Positions 49,691 through 58,655 are shown, numbered from the stretch's first letter. The stretch: DNA of 64,000 bases from Rubrobacter tropicus (GCF_011492945.1 NZ_CP045119.1:4216001-4280000); one strand, 5' to 3'. Notes: generated by a model not told the origin, from the sequence alone. A program made the numbers and translations.

Positions 49691-49993
49691 ATGAAGAAGC
49701 TAATTGCCACCGGCGCGGTCGCGGCACTGTTGCTGGCGACGGCCTCGCCGGCTTTCGCCCAGGATGCGATAGCCGTAGACGATGGCGTCGCCTCGGGCGG
49801 CGACGTGCATTTCTTCGACGCCTCGCAGTCCCAGACCCTGTCCGTGACGCAGCAGAACACGGGCGACGCCATCGCCGCGGCCGACGACGACAGCGTGGCC
49901 GTTGCCTGGATAGACCAGAGCCTGATGGTAGACCAGACCCAGGTCAACGGCGGCTTCCACCACCACTTCGGCGGGTTTTTCTTCGTTAACTGA
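49691..49993 (+). CDS. Small secreted protein, 100 aa
   Basis: A clean signal peptide (MKKLIATGAVAALLLATASPAFA, cleaved near residue 23) leads to a Gln/Asp/Ala-rich chain with HHHFGGFFFVN at the end. I do not recognise a family. GGAGAAG lies just upstream of the ATG, and a T-tract hairpin follows. Confidence 0.75.
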   Translation: MKKLIATGAVAALLLATASPAFAQDAIAVDDGVASGGDVHFFDASQSQTLSVTQQNTGDAIAAADDDSVAVAWIDQSLMVDQTQVNGGFHHHFGGFFFVN

Positions 49994-50025
49994 TGCGTCG
50001 CGAGGGGCGAATAGCCTTCCGGACC

Positions 50026-50060
50026 GGCCGGGACCCTTAGGGGTTCCGGCCTTCGCTTTT
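50026..50060 (+). terminator. Intrinsic terminator
   Basis: An 11-bp stem with one G-T pair (50026-50036, 50041-50051), a TTAG loop, then TTCGCTTTT. Confidence 0.8.
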
Positions 50061-50135
50061 GGCCCGGGTGTATCGGATCGGGTTCCGGCTTCGTCCAAAA
50101 GGGCAAGAAAAGGACAGCAACGGAGAGGAGCCGGC

Positions 50136-50318
50136 ATGCCGGGCAAGAGCAGCAGGGAAGACAGGAACGAGGGGTCGATGGACAGGGCCAAGGGCCGGAT
50201 GAAGGAGGCGGGCGGAGCCCTCACCGGCGACAAGGACAAGAAGGCCGAGGGCCGCTCCGACCAGAGGAAAGGCAAGGCCAAAGACAAGAAGGCCGCCGCC
50301 AAAGACCTTCTCAAGTAA
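50136..50318 (+). CDS. CsbD-family stress protein
   Basis: 60 residues, very charged and natively unfolded in character: MDRAKGRMKEAGGALTGD, KAEGRSDQRKGKAKDKK. The GRxKEAxGxLTGD pattern is the CsbD hallmark. These proteins are general-stress induced with no known enzyme activity. GGAGAGGAG sits upstream of the ATG. It clusters with DUF2795, another stress-type small protein. Confidence 0.85.
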   Translation: MPGKSSREDRNEGSMDRAKGRMKEAGGALTGDKDKKAEGRSDQRKGKAKDKKAAAKDLLK

Positions 50319-50402
50319 ACGTCACCACCGGATGTTTCCGGGCCGGCCCCGCCGGGTAGGCCCGGAGACAGGCACCGCACACCGATTCTTGGGAGGAAAC
50401 AC

Positions 50403-50606
50403 ATGGACCTGCCGAACCTCGGCAACCTCGACCTCGGCCAGCTGCAGCAGTACCTGCAGGGGGTGAACTTCCCGGCCCAGAAAGAAGAGGTGGCCTCCAA
50501 CGCCGAGAGCAACGGCGCGCCGCAGAACATAGTGGACGCCATCCGCAACGCGGCCCAGGACAAGTTCAACAGCCAGGACGAAGTCCTTCAGGCCGTCAAG
50601 GGGTAG
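50403..50606 (+). CDS. DUF2795 family protein
   Basis: 67 residues. LQQYLQGVNFPAQKEEVAS, NGAPQNIVDAI and FNSQDEVLQAV are the three helices of DUF2795. Found near stress genes; function unknown. GGAGG nine bases upstream of the ATG. Confidence 0.85.
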   Translation: MDLPNLGNLDLGQLQQYLQGVNFPAQKEEVASNAESNGAPQNIVDAIRNAAQDKFNSQDEVLQAVKG

Positions 50607-50609
50607 AGA

Positions 50610-50690
50610 GCTATCAGCCTTCAGCAAAAATTCGAAAAGCTGAAGGCAGAGGCCGGAGGCCGCAGCGGACTGACCGCTGACAGCTATCTG
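50610..50690. repeat. TCAGC-type inverted repeat
   Basis: GCTATCAGCCTTCAGC is mirrored by GCTGAAGGC and by GACCGCTGACAGCTATC at the right end. Confidence 0.7.
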
Positions 50691-50704
50691 GGCGAGGAGG
50701 CGGT

Positions 50705-51250
50705 TTGAGCATCCGGGAGCAGGAGCGGCGGCAGAAACAGGCCGAGAAGAGGATCAACCAGCAGATGTACCGGGCGGACAGGGAGGTCCGCGGGGCCATG
50801 GACGAGCGGAGCAGGCAGGCGGACCTCCGGGCCAAGGAGGTGGTACGCAGGATCGAGAAGGGCGACGCCGACCCCCGTCCGCTGCCGGGCCTGAGGGAGG
50901 ACTCGCTGGAGTCCATGAAGTCCATGGAATCCATGGAATCGTCCGAGTCCATGAAGTCCATGGAGTCCGCCGACCCGGTGATGGAGGTGAGCGTAGACGC
51001 CGAAGCCCACGATATAGGCAAGGGCATGCCCCTCGAAGAGCACGTGCCGTTCAACGCGGCCGAGATGGAAGAGGACCTGGCCCAGCGCATCACCGAGGAC
51101 ACCGGCGGCCACGGCGACCCGCACGCCCACAACGAGCAGAAGGCCGAGGAACTGGCCGAGCAGATGACCGAAGACACGGGCGCCGGCGGAGACATGAACG
51201 AACACGCCGAGCGCAAAGTCGGGCAGCACGCGGAGGAGATGTTCGAGTGA
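50705..51250 (+). CDS. Hypothetical coiled protein with Ser-Met-Glu repeats
   Basis: 181 residues, soluble and highly charged. The N-terminal 60 residues are basic helices (REQERRQKQAEKRINQQ). Residues about 68-88 repeat SMESMES/SMKSME in three-residue units. A pair of similar C-terminal blocks follows (QRITEDTGGHGDPHAHNEQKAEEL, EQMTEDTGAGGDMNEHAERK), an internal duplication. The start is TTG with GGAGG just upstream. I recognise no family. Confidence 0.7.
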   Translation: MSIREQERRQKQAEKRINQQMYRADREVRGAMDERSRQADLRAKEVVRRIEKGDADPRPLPGLREDSLESMKSMESMESSESMKSMESADPVMEVSVDAEAHDIGKGMPLEEHVPFNAAEMEEDLAQRITEDTGGHGDPHAHNEQKAEELAEQMTEDTGAGGDMNEHAERKVGQHAEEMFE

Positions 51251-51617
51251 TGAGCTTTCAGCTTTAAGCCTTCAGCTTTCAGCAAGGCTAAGGAGCTGGT
51301 CACCGTAGGCTTTCGGTCGTGTACCGTTTCGGGCGGAGCGGTACACGCTCTTTGTGTATCGGGTAGCTTGGTTCCCTTTCGTTCCACTGGCGAATGTAAT
51401 CTCCGCCGCCGTGTTGCTCGTCATGATGGTCCTCATCTTCCGCCGCCAGGCCCGCGGCGTTTTGCCTGATCCCCCAAAGCCGACGGCTGAAAGCTGAAAG
51501 CTTATGGCTCTGCAGGGTGGAACGGCCCATCCCCCTGGTGCAAAATAACCCTGGCCGCCGCGGGCGGCCCGCGTGGGGACGCGGACGGAGCCGAGAGCAC
51601 AAAAGGGGAGGTAGCGG
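51251..51617. other. Gap with two TCAGC-type repeats, a hairpin and a doubtful small ORF
   Basis: TCAGC-type runs near 51255-51290 and, inverted, near 51480-51510 flank the gap. CGTGTACCG (about 51319) and CGGTACACG (about 51339) form a 9-bp stem. A 47-codon ORF lies inside (separate entry). Confidence 0.65.
51354..51497 (+). CDS. Doubtful 47-residue single-TM ORF
   Basis: A GTG start reads through FVPLANVISAAVLLVMMVLIF, then FRRQARGVLPDPP, with the last residues supplied by the flanking repeat. The TM pattern with a basic cytoplasmic edge looks protein-like, but GGAG lies 14 bases from the GTG and the frame stays open upstream. It may be a decayed gene end. Confidence 0.25.
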   Translation: MYRVAWFPFVPLANVISAAVLLVMMVLIFRRQARGVLPDPPKPTAES

Positions 51618-52844
51618 TTGAGACAGAGGACGCGCCGCGCGCATGGGACCGTGACGCTGATCCTCCTATCCCTGGCCTTGCTGGTCTTACCCACCCCAGA
51701 CGGGGCGACCGCCCAGGACAAGAACCCCCCGGGAGCCCCGAAGATCGACGCCGAATCCTGGGCCGTGGTCGACACCGAGACCGGCCTATACCTCGCCGGT
51801 AAGGACCCGGACAAACGGCTCCCGATAGCCTCGACCACCAAGGTAATGGTTGCCCTCGTCGCGCTCGAAGAGGGGGCGAAGCTCGACAGGGAGGTGACCG
51901 TCTCTGAAGACGCCGCCTCCTACGCGGGGGGCGTCTACAGCGCCGCCGGCCTCTTCCCCTACGACTCCGTGAGCGTCAGGGAGCTTCTGGAGGCGACACT
52001 CGTCCCGTCGGGCACGGACGCGGTCTACGCGCTCGCCGAAGAGTTGGGCGGCGGCAGCGTCGAAGAGTTCGTCGGTAGGATGAACGAGAAGGCAAAAGAG
52101 ATGGGGCTGAAGAACACCCACTTCGAGAACCCCGCCGGCCTCGACGACCGGGGGCACTACTCGAGCGCCAAAGACCTGGCAAAGATCACGCGCGAGGCGC
52201 TGGAGTACCCGGAGTTCCGCGAGATAGTGGGCAAGGCGGGCGTAACCATCACCACCCAGGACAGGGAGATACCGCTCGACACGACCAACCTCCTCGTCGC
52301 CCCGAACTCGGGCTACGACTACGACGCGGCCATGGGCGTCAAGACCGGCACCTCGCCGGCCGCCGGTCCGTCCCTGATCTCCGCCGCCGAGACGGACGAC
52401 GAGTCCTACGTCGCCGTCGTGCTCGGCGCCGCCGACGACCTCTACCGCTTCGAAGCCTCCCGGACCGCCCTCGAATACGGCTTCGGGGACTTCGGGGAGA
52501 AGACTTTCGTCAAAAAAGACGATCCTTTCGAAAGGCTGGATCTCCCCTACCGCCGCGAGGAGTCCGTCCGGCTCGTCGCCGCCAAGGGGGTCTCGGGCCT
52601 CGGCGGGCCGGGCCTGAAGGTCGAGAGGCGGGTAGAGGCAAGGAAAGAGGCCCCGCCTTCGGCCGAGGCCGGCGACAGGCTCGGGACCGTCGAGGTGTTC
52701 GTGGACGGCCGGAGCGCCGGGACCGCCCCGCTCGTCGCGGCGAAGGGCTACGAGGAGGCGGGCCTCTGGCAGAAGACCCGGTACTGGACGAGCGGGGCTT
52801 TGAGGGGGATCTCGGGCTGGATCTCCGAAACGGCGGCGGGCTGA
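51618..52844 (+). CDS. D-alanyl-D-alanine carboxypeptidase (DacF/PBP5-like)
   Basis: 408 residues. Signal peptide (about 10-32), then the penicillin-binding core with SxxK motif ASTTK (Ser nucleophile) and KTG in GVKTGTSPAAG. The middle motif, usually SxN (SGNDA), reads SGTDAVYALAEE, so Asn is Thr. It trims pentapeptide stems in peptidoglycan. A C-terminal beta domain and a final amphipathic segment (WISETAAG) fit membrane association. TTG start. Confidence 0.9.
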   Translation: MRQRTRRAHGTVTLILLSLALLVLPTPDGATAQDKNPPGAPKIDAESWAVVDTETGLYLAGKDPDKRLPIASTTKVMVALVALEEGAKLDREVTVSEDAASYAGGVYSAAGLFPYDSVSVRELLEATLVPSGTDAVYALAEELGGGSVEEFVGRMNEKAKEMGLKNTHFENPAGLDDRGHYSSAKDLAKITREALEYPEFREIVGKAGVTITTQDREIPLDTTNLLVAPNSGYDYDAAMGVKTGTSPAAGPSLISAAETDDESYVAVVLGAADDLYRFEASRTALEYGFGDFGEKTFVKKDDPFERLDLPYRREESVRLVAAKGVSGLGGPGLKVERRVEARKEAPPSAEAGDRLGTVEVFVDGRSAGTAPLVAAKGYEEAGLWQKTRYWTSGALRGISGWISETAAG

Positions 52845-52886
52845 ACGCCCTTCCGAAAAGCATCGCGAACGCTGCGGACGGGTAGA

Positions 52887-54146
52887 ATGCGTAGCGTGAA
52901 CCAGACCACCATAGACGACCGTTACGTCCTCTCCCGCTCCATAGGCGGCGGTGGCATGGCCGAGGTCTTCCTGGCCCACGACGGGGTGCTCGATAGGGAC
53001 GTCGCCCTCAAGATCCTGCGCAGCCAGTACGCGAACGACGAGGAGTTCGTCGAGCGCTTCAGGCGCGAGGCGAGGAGTGCCGCGAGCCTCTCGCACCCGA
53101 ACATCGTCCCCGTCTACGACCGCGGGGAGACGGAGGACGGTTCCTCTTACATAGCCATGGAGTACGTCTCGGGCGGTACGCTCAAGGAGCGGCTGGACGA
53201 GAGGGGCCCGATCGAGCCCGACAGGGCGCTCGCCGCGACGGCCCAGGTCGCCGAGGCGCTGTGGGCGGCCCACGAGCGGGGTGTGATCCACCGCGACATA
53301 AAACCCCAGAACATCCTCCTCACGGAGACGGGCCACCTGAAGGTTACGGACTTCGGCATCGCCCGCGCAGCGTCCGCGGTGACGATCTCCGCGACGAACG
53401 CGGTCTTCGGCACGGCCGGCTACCTCTCGCCGGAGCAGGCCCTGGGAGAACCCGCCACCCCCCGCAGCGACCTCTACTCGCTTGGCATCGTCCTCTACGA
53501 GATGCTGACAGGCACCGTTCCCTACAGGGCGGACAACCCGGTCGCCGTCTGCATGAAGCACGTCACCGAACCCCTGCGCCCGCCCCGCAAGGTCGACCCG
53601 GCGATACCCGCGGCCGTCGACGCCCTCGTGGTCAAGATGCTGGCAAAGGACCCGGCCGACCGCCCCGCCAGCGCCTCGGAGCTCCTCGACGACATCGAGC
53701 GCGTGAGGGACGGAGCCCCCCCACCCCTACCAACGCCGAGGACCGGAACGCCGCGCCTCGGTGTTCCGGCCAGAACCGCGGCCACCCGGAGCCCTGCCGG
53801 CGCGGCCGGTACTACGGAGCGGCAACCAGTGAAGCCCGTGCGCCGGTCCCGGCGCCGGAGGGTGCTCGCGGTGATCGGGGCCTGCCTGCTCTTCGGGCTC
53901 GTCCTGCTCGGCGCCTCGCTTGGCCTCCCGGGCGACCCGGGGGGGGACGTCCCCCTCGACCGCCTGCAAGACGTGGCCCGCGGGGACCTCGCGGCCCCGG
54001 AGCCGGTGGACACGGGAGGCGGAGGCGCGGTTACCGGCGATGCCCCGCCGGCGGCCCCCGACCCGCCGCCCCCGGCGTCCGTGCCGCCCGCGTCCGCGCC
54101 GCCCGACGATGGGCCGAGCCAGTCCCAGTACGCCGGCGATGGGTAG
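52887..54146 (+). CDS. Transmembrane Ser/Thr protein kinase (PknB-like, no PASTA)
   Basis: 419 residues. Kinase domain about 10-270: SIGGGGMAEVFLA (G loop), VALKIL (Lys), VIHRDIKPQN, TDFGIARA, GTAGYLSPEQ, ADRPASASELL. A Pro/Thr linker leads to one TM helix (about 332-350) and a short Pro/Ala-rich external tail. PASTA or other sensor domains are absent. All catalytic residues are present, so it should be active. It follows the carboxypeptidase gene by 42 bases, suggesting cell-wall signalling. Confidence 0.93.
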   Translation: MRSVNQTTIDDRYVLSRSIGGGGMAEVFLAHDGVLDRDVALKILRSQYANDEEFVERFRREARSAASLSHPNIVPVYDRGETEDGSSYIAMEYVSGGTLKERLDERGPIEPDRALAATAQVAEALWAAHERGVIHRDIKPQNILLTETGHLKVTDFGIARAASAVTISATNAVFGTAGYLSPEQALGEPATPRSDLYSLGIVLYEMLTGTVPYRADNPVAVCMKHVTEPLRPPRKVDPAIPAAVDALVVKMLAKDPADRPASASELLDDIERVRDGAPPPLPTPRTGTPRLGVPARTAATRSPAGAAGTTERQPVKPVRRSRRRRVLAVIGACLLFGLVLLGASLGLPGDPGGDVPLDRLQDVARGDLAAPEPVDTGGGGAVTGDAPPAAPDPPPPASVPPASAPPDDGPSQSQYAGDG

Positions 54147-54195
54147 CGGACCGGCCTGCGGCCGTGCCCCGGAAAAACCAACGGAGGAGTCTTAG

Positions 54196-54948
54196 ATGGC
54201 TGAACTTGGCGTGGGGAGTACCGTCCCGTCCTTCGAACTGCCCGACCAGCAGGACTACCCCTGGAGCCTCTCCGGGCAGTTGGAGGCCGGTCCCGTGGTC
54301 CTCGTCTTCTACCGCGGCGACTGGTGCCCGTACTGCAACGGCCAGTTGGCTTCCTACGCGAGAAAGTACGACGAGTTCGAGAGGCGCGGGGCGCAGGTGG
54401 CCGGCATAAGCGTGGACCCGCCGCACGACAACGCGAAGATGGTCGGCAAGCTCCGTGCCCCTTTCCCCCTCCTCAGCGACGCCACGGGCGAGGTCTCCCG
54501 GGCCTACGGGCTCTGGGACGAGCGGGAGAACGTCGCCACCCCGGCCGTCGTGGTGGTGGGCCGCTCGGGCGAGGTCAGCTACCTCTACGCCGGCTCGGAC
54601 TTCGCGGACCGCCCGAGGGACGAGGAGCTCTTCGCCGCGCTCGACGCCCTCGGCGAGCGCGGGGTTCCCGGCTCCCGCATCGAGCGCCGCACCGGCGGCC
54701 CGGAGCTCAGGACGACGGCCGCAGAAGCCCGCAACGGCAGCGTCCGCCCCGACCGCCCGGCCCTCTCCCTCGACGAGCTACACTCCTACTACCGCGGCGC
54801 CTTCTCGACCACCGAGGCCCTCGGGGGCCGGCTCACGGGCCGTCTGCTCCGCAGGGCTTCCAGGGAGGTTACCCGCCACCAGGACCTCGTCCGTGTCTAC
54901 GCCAGGGCCACCCAGGAGACGGCAGACCTGGCGCGGGAGCAATCCTGA
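54196..54948 (+). CDS. Peroxiredoxin-like AhpC/TSA protein with C-terminal extension
   Basis: 250 residues. The thioredoxin fold (about 5-155) has VVLVFYRGDWCPYCNGQLASY; the CPYC pair and GDW context are of the Prx-like/AhpC-TSA type. Residues 160-250 form an extra helical region (SLDELHSYYRGAFSTTEALGG) not part of ordinary peroxiredoxins. It should reduce peroxides or disulfides. The next gene begins inside its stop codon. Confidence 0.88.
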   Translation: MAELGVGSTVPSFELPDQQDYPWSLSGQLEAGPVVLVFYRGDWCPYCNGQLASYARKYDEFERRGAQVAGISVDPPHDNAKMVGKLRAPFPLLSDATGEVSRAYGLWDERENVATPAVVVVGRSGEVSYLYAGSDFADRPRDEELFAALDALGERGVPGSRIERRTGGPELRTTAAEARNGSVRPDRPALSLDELHSYYRGAFSTTEALGGRLTGRLLRRASREVTRHQDLVRVYARATQETADLAREQS

Positions 54949-55295
54949 CCCCCGACCCCGCGTCCTACCGCGGCAAGAACCGCCTGTTCCTGATCTTCAC
55001 CCCGTCCGGCACGGACGAGGAATACGTCCGCCAGCGCGACCTCCTGCAAGACCGCCAGGCCGAATTCGAAGACAGGGACTTGATCACCCAGACCTTCTTC
55101 GACGATACGACAGGCGCAGACGCCGCAAGAGCGCAGTTCGGCATCGAGGGCGGCTCTTTCGCCGTCGTCCTCGTCGGAAAAGACGGCGGCGAGAAGTTCC
55201 GCGCCTCGGAGCCCGTCGGACCGCGGGACCTCTTCGACCGTATAGACGCCATGCCCATGCGCCGGCGCGAGATGCGGCAGGGAAAGATCCGCTGA
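54945..55295 (+). CDS. DUF4174 family protein, probable CTG start
   Basis: About 116 residues with a thioredoxin-like core: KNRLFLIFTPSGTDEEYVRQR, LITQTFFDDTTG, FAVVLVGKDGGEKFR and PVGPRDLFDRIDAMPMRRREM, the usual end of DUF4174. No ATG, GTG or TTG occurs near the N-terminus in frame. CTG at 54945 overlaps the previous stop as CTGA, with GGGAGC just upstream, giving MTPDPASYRGKN. ATC at 54942 is the only other choice. Confidence 0.78.
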   Translation: MTPDPASYRGKNRLFLIFTPSGTDEEYVRQRDLLQDRQAEFEDRDLITQTFFDDTTGADAARAQFGIEGGSFAVVLVGKDGGEKFRASEPVGPRDLFDRIDAMPMRRREMRQGKIR

Positions 55296-55340
55296 AGCGA
55301 CCAGCCCTGACGTCTTTCGTCATCCCAGGGCGGGGGTAGG

Positions 55341-56315
55341 GTGCGGCGGCTGTTCGTCAACGGGGAGAACCGGCCGCGGGCCGGTTGGCGGCTGCTCTTC
55401 CAGTTCCTGCTCAACAACGCCGGCGGCTTGCTTCTCGGGTCCCTGGTCCTAGTCGCCTTCGGGGGTCTCTCCGCCGGTGGAACGGGACCGCTTTCGTCTT
55501 TGTACCTCAACGTCCTGCTCTACGCCGCCACCGCGCTCGCCGCGGTGGCTAGCGTGTGGATAGCCGGACGTTTCCTGGACAGGCGTCCTTTCTCCGGGTT
55601 CGGGTTGCGCCTGAACCGCGCCTGGTGGTCCGACCTTGGCTTCGGGCTAATCCTTGGAGCCTCTCTCATGGCTGCCATCTTCGCCGTCGAGTTCGCGGCG
55701 GGGTGGGTGACCGTTACGGGCTCTTTCGAGCCGGTGGACGGCGGGACGTTTTTCCCCGCGATCCTGGCGCCCGTGGCGCTGTTTGTGTGCGTGGGTTTCT
55801 ACGAGGAGCTCGTCAGCCGGGGCTACCAGCTCACGAACCTCGCCGAAGGGCTCGACACACCGGGCATCGGTCCGCGGGGCGCGATCCTGCTCGCCTGGGT
55901 CCTCTCTTCGTCTTTCTTCGGCATCCTGCACGCTTTCAACCCGAACACGACGCCACTCAGCACGATCAACATCGCCCTGGCAGGCCTGATGCTCGGCCTC
56001 GGCTTCGTCCTGACGGGCGAGCTCGCCATCCCGATCGGCCTCCACATCACCTGGAACTTCTTCCAGGGCAACGTCTTCGGCTTCCCCGTCAGCGGCCTCG
56101 ACCCCGTGGGCGCCACCTTCCTGACCACGGATCAGACCGGCCCAGACCTCCTCACCGGCGGCCCCTTCGGCCCAGAAGGCGGCCTCCTCGCCCCGGCCGC
56201 CATGCTCGCCGGATGCCTCCTCATAGCCCTCCGCGTCCGACGCCGCTCCGGCAACCTCACCCCCCACACCCCCATCGCCGAAAACCCAACCCGCGACCGA
56301 CAGACCAACCGCTAA
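55341..56315 (+). CDS. CPBP-family intramembrane protease
   Basis: 324 residues, about eight TM helices. The catalytic motifs are YEELVSRGYQ (EExxxR), FFGILHAFN (His) and GLHITWNF (HxxxN) in order, as in Rce1/CPBP glutamic endopeptidases. GTG start at 55341 following GGGG; 45 bases after the DUF4174 stop. The substrate is unknown. Confidence 0.9.
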   Translation: MRRLFVNGENRPRAGWRLLFQFLLNNAGGLLLGSLVLVAFGGLSAGGTGPLSSLYLNVLLYAATALAAVASVWIAGRFLDRRPFSGFGLRLNRAWWSDLGFGLILGASLMAAIFAVEFAAGWVTVTGSFEPVDGGTFFPAILAPVALFVCVGFYEELVSRGYQLTNLAEGLDTPGIGPRGAILLAWVLSSSFFGILHAFNPNTTPLSTINIALAGLMLGLGFVLTGELAIPIGLHITWNFFQGNVFGFPVSGLDPVGATFLTTDQTGPDLLTGGPFGPEGGLLAPAAMLAGCLLIALRVRRRSGNLTPHTPIAENPTRDRQTNR

Positions 56316-56446
56316 AGCACCGCCGCGAGTTGCAAGTCCTTGTGCGCCGTGTGATACTGCATGTAGTGTTTTGTTACAAATACGCTACTTTGCAACATAT
56401 ACGGGTAGCAAGCGCGTCGACGGTTGTTACGAGGAGGCGGTAGGCG

Positions 56447-57796
56447 GTGGCGGCGACGGGGTTGGAGGGCAGGCTGGACGCCGGGGAGGTTGGGCGGGGT
56501 CACTGGCGGGTGACGTTGCTTTCGGGGTTCGGGTGGATGTTCGACGCGATGGACGTTGGGTTGCTGTCGTTCGTGATGGTGGCGTTGGCGCGGGAGTGGG
56601 GGTTATCGCAGGGGCAGGTCGGGATCGCGATCAGCGCGGGGCTCTTCGGGATGTTTGTGGGGGCGGCGGCCTCGGGGACGCTGGCGGACCGTTACGGGCG
56701 GAGGGCGGTACTCATGGGGACGTTGCTCCTGTACTCGGTGGCGACGGGGCTCACGGCGCTCGCGTGGGGGTACGGGGCGCTGCTCGTCTTGAGGTTCGTG
56801 ACGGGGCTGGGGCTCGGCGGGGAGTTGCCGGTGGCGAGCACGCTCGTATCGGAGGTGGCGCCGGCAAAGCACAGGGGACGGATGGTCGTGCTGTTAGAAA
56901 GCTTCTGGGCTTACGGTTGGATACTCGCGGCCCTCATAGGCTTTCTCGTCATCCCCCAGTACGGGTGGAGGGTGGCGTTCCTCATCGGGGCCCTGCCGGC
57001 CCTCTACGTCCTCGTCCTGCGCCGCGGCCTGCCCGAATCTCCCCGGTACCTGATCCAAAAGGGCCGCCACGAAGAGGCCCGAAGGGCCGCCGCCCGGCTC
57101 GGCGTGGACCCCGGGGAGCCAGGGCCGGACGAGGGCGCGGAGGCCGCCGGGGGAGGAGGTTTGAAGACGCTGTGGTCGGCGGGCTACGCCCGGCGCACGT
57201 TCATGCTCTGGGTCTTATGGTTCGGGATGGTCTTCTCGTACTACGGCATCTTCACCTGGCTCCCCCAGATACTCGCCGGTTCGGGCCGGGACCTCGCGAC
57301 CTCCTTCGGGTTCGTTCTCCTCATAACCCTCGCCCAGGTGCCTGGCTACTTCTCCGCCGCGTACCTCGTCGAGAGGTGGGGCCGCAAGGGGACGCTCGTG
57401 GTCTACCTGCTCGGCTGCGCCGTCGCCGCCCTCTTCTTCGGGCTGCGCGGCCTCTCCGCCGACGCCTCCGGGGCGGAGCTGGTCTTCTGGGGGTCGTTGG
57501 TCTCGTTCTTCAACCTCGGCGCGTGGGGCGTAGTCTACGGCTACACCCCCGAGCTCTACCCGACCGGGTCGCGCGGCTCTGGCGCGGGTTGGGCCGCCGG
57601 CGTGGGGCGCACGGGGGGCATCGCCGGCCCTTACCTCGTCGGCGTCATGATCGGTGTCCCCGGCCTCGGCGCCGTCGCCGTCTTCTCCATGTTCGCGGCC
57701 GTCCTTGTCGTCATAGCCGCGAACGTGTGGCTGCTCGGCGAAGAGACCCGCGGCCGACCGCTGGACGAGATCTCCGGCAAACAGCTAGTCAGCTAG
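56447..57796 (+). CDS. MFS transporter (AAHS/niacin-porter-like)
   Basis: 449 residues, 12 TM helices. The A-motif is ADRYGRRAVL; RFVTGLGLGGELPVA and PESPRYLIQKGRHEEA are typical of the sugar-porter/AAHS subgroup; MDVGLLSF lies in TM1, where MD residues recognise aromatic acids in AAHS proteins. Aromatic-acid or nicotinate uptake is plausible, not shown. GTG start. The AT-richer region upstream (56340-56440) probably holds the promoter and a TGTTACA element. Confidence 0.88.
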   Translation: MAATGLEGRLDAGEVGRGHWRVTLLSGFGWMFDAMDVGLLSFVMVALAREWGLSQGQVGIAISAGLFGMFVGAAASGTLADRYGRRAVLMGTLLLYSVATGLTALAWGYGALLVLRFVTGLGLGGELPVASTLVSEVAPAKHRGRMVVLLESFWAYGWILAALIGFLVIPQYGWRVAFLIGALPALYVLVLRRGLPESPRYLIQKGRHEEARRAAARLGVDPGEPGPDEGAEAAGGGGLKTLWSAGYARRTFMLWVLWFGMVFSYYGIFTWLPQILAGSGRDLATSFGFVLLITLAQVPGYFSAAYLVERWGRKGTLVVYLLGCAVAALFFGLRGLSADASGAELVFWGSLVSFFNLGAWGVVYGYTPELYPTGSRGSGAGWAAGVGRTGGIAGPYLVGVMIGVPGLGAVAVFSMFAAVLVVIAANVWLLGEETRGRPLDEISGKQLVS

Positions 57797-57880
57797 TCAG
57801 CACGGCGCTGCGCGCCTCTCAGCCCGTCAGCAGAATCGTTCAGCTGACAAGCTGAAATGCTGACAAGCTGAAACGCTAAA
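57796..57880. repeat. TCAGC-type repeat pair
   Basis: GCTAGTCAGC and TCAGCCCGTCAGCAG on the left are mirrored by CAGCTGACAAGCTGAAATGCTGA and a second similar run. It sits between the MFS gene and the convergent DUF1360 gene. Confidence 0.7.
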
Positions 57881-57881
57881 T

Positions 57882-58385
57882 TCACGCGCGGTTCATCAGG
57901 GCCTTGTACGTCTGATGCAGATGGTCGGAGATGGTGACCACCGCGAATATCGCGGCCACGAGGCGGGTGACGCGCGGCACGAGTACGAGGCCGTAGGTGA
58001 AGAAGGAGGCCAACCACACGCTGAGGCAGAATTTGCACGTCAGGAGTTCGCCCAAGGACCTTCGCAGGCCTTCACCCCGGGGTTTCTCGTCCACCTTTTT
58101 GGGGCTCTCCTTCTCTCTGAGCTCGGTGAACGGGGCGCGCAGGGGGCTCATGATCGCGTCCTGCGCCGCCACCAGGCTCAGCTTGTGGGTCGCCATCCCG
58201 AGCAGGGCGATGTCCTTCGCGTCGACCCGCTCCGGCAGGGGTCTTCCCAGGCCCCTGGATACGAGCAGGAAAGCGGCGAAGATCAGGTTAAAGACCCCCG
58301 CCAACAGGCCGTAAGAGGAGAGTTGTATGTCGTCACCCTTGCTGTAGCCCTCGAAGATGCCCTCGGGCTCCTTGCCGTCGCTCAT
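57882..58385 (-). CDS. DUF1360 family membrane protein
   Basis: 167 residues. About three TM helices: YGLLAGVFNLIFAAFLLV, a short membrane-near VDAKDIALLGMATHKLS, and LTCKFCLSVWLASFFTYGL. The CKFCLSVW motif is the DUF1360 mark. ATG at 58385 follows AAGGACGG; the much longer frame to 59192 is a composition artefact that reads antisense to the SDR. Related to YutD/YjcZ-like sporulation or stress neighbours only by annotation. Confidence 0.85.
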   Translation of the reverse strand: MSDGKEPEGIFEGYSKGDDIQLSSYGLLAGVFNLIFAAFLLVSRGLGRPLPERVDAKDIALLGMATHKLSLVAAQDAIMSPLRAPFTELREKESPKKVDEKPRGEGLRRSLGELLTCKFCLSVWLASFFTYGLVLVPRVTRLVAAIFAVVTISDHLHQTYKALMNRA

Positions 58386-58655
58386 TTGCCGTCCTTCGTG
58401 TTTTGGGTGTCGGGTGGATGATGCCCCCCGGATATCCCCCGCTCCACCGCGGGCGAAACATGGAGCCGCGTTTCGGGGGCGGGGGTTCGGCCGGGCGTCC
58501 GCGCCTCCCACCGGCAGGGGATCTTCCCTCATCACGAGGCGCGGCGGGCCAGGATGACCCGAAAGATGCAAAAGGACCGGCGGCGTCCCGAAGGCGGGTA
58601 GCGGGCGGCCTCTCCGGGTATAAGCGGGACAACCTCTAGACAGAAAGGCAGACCC

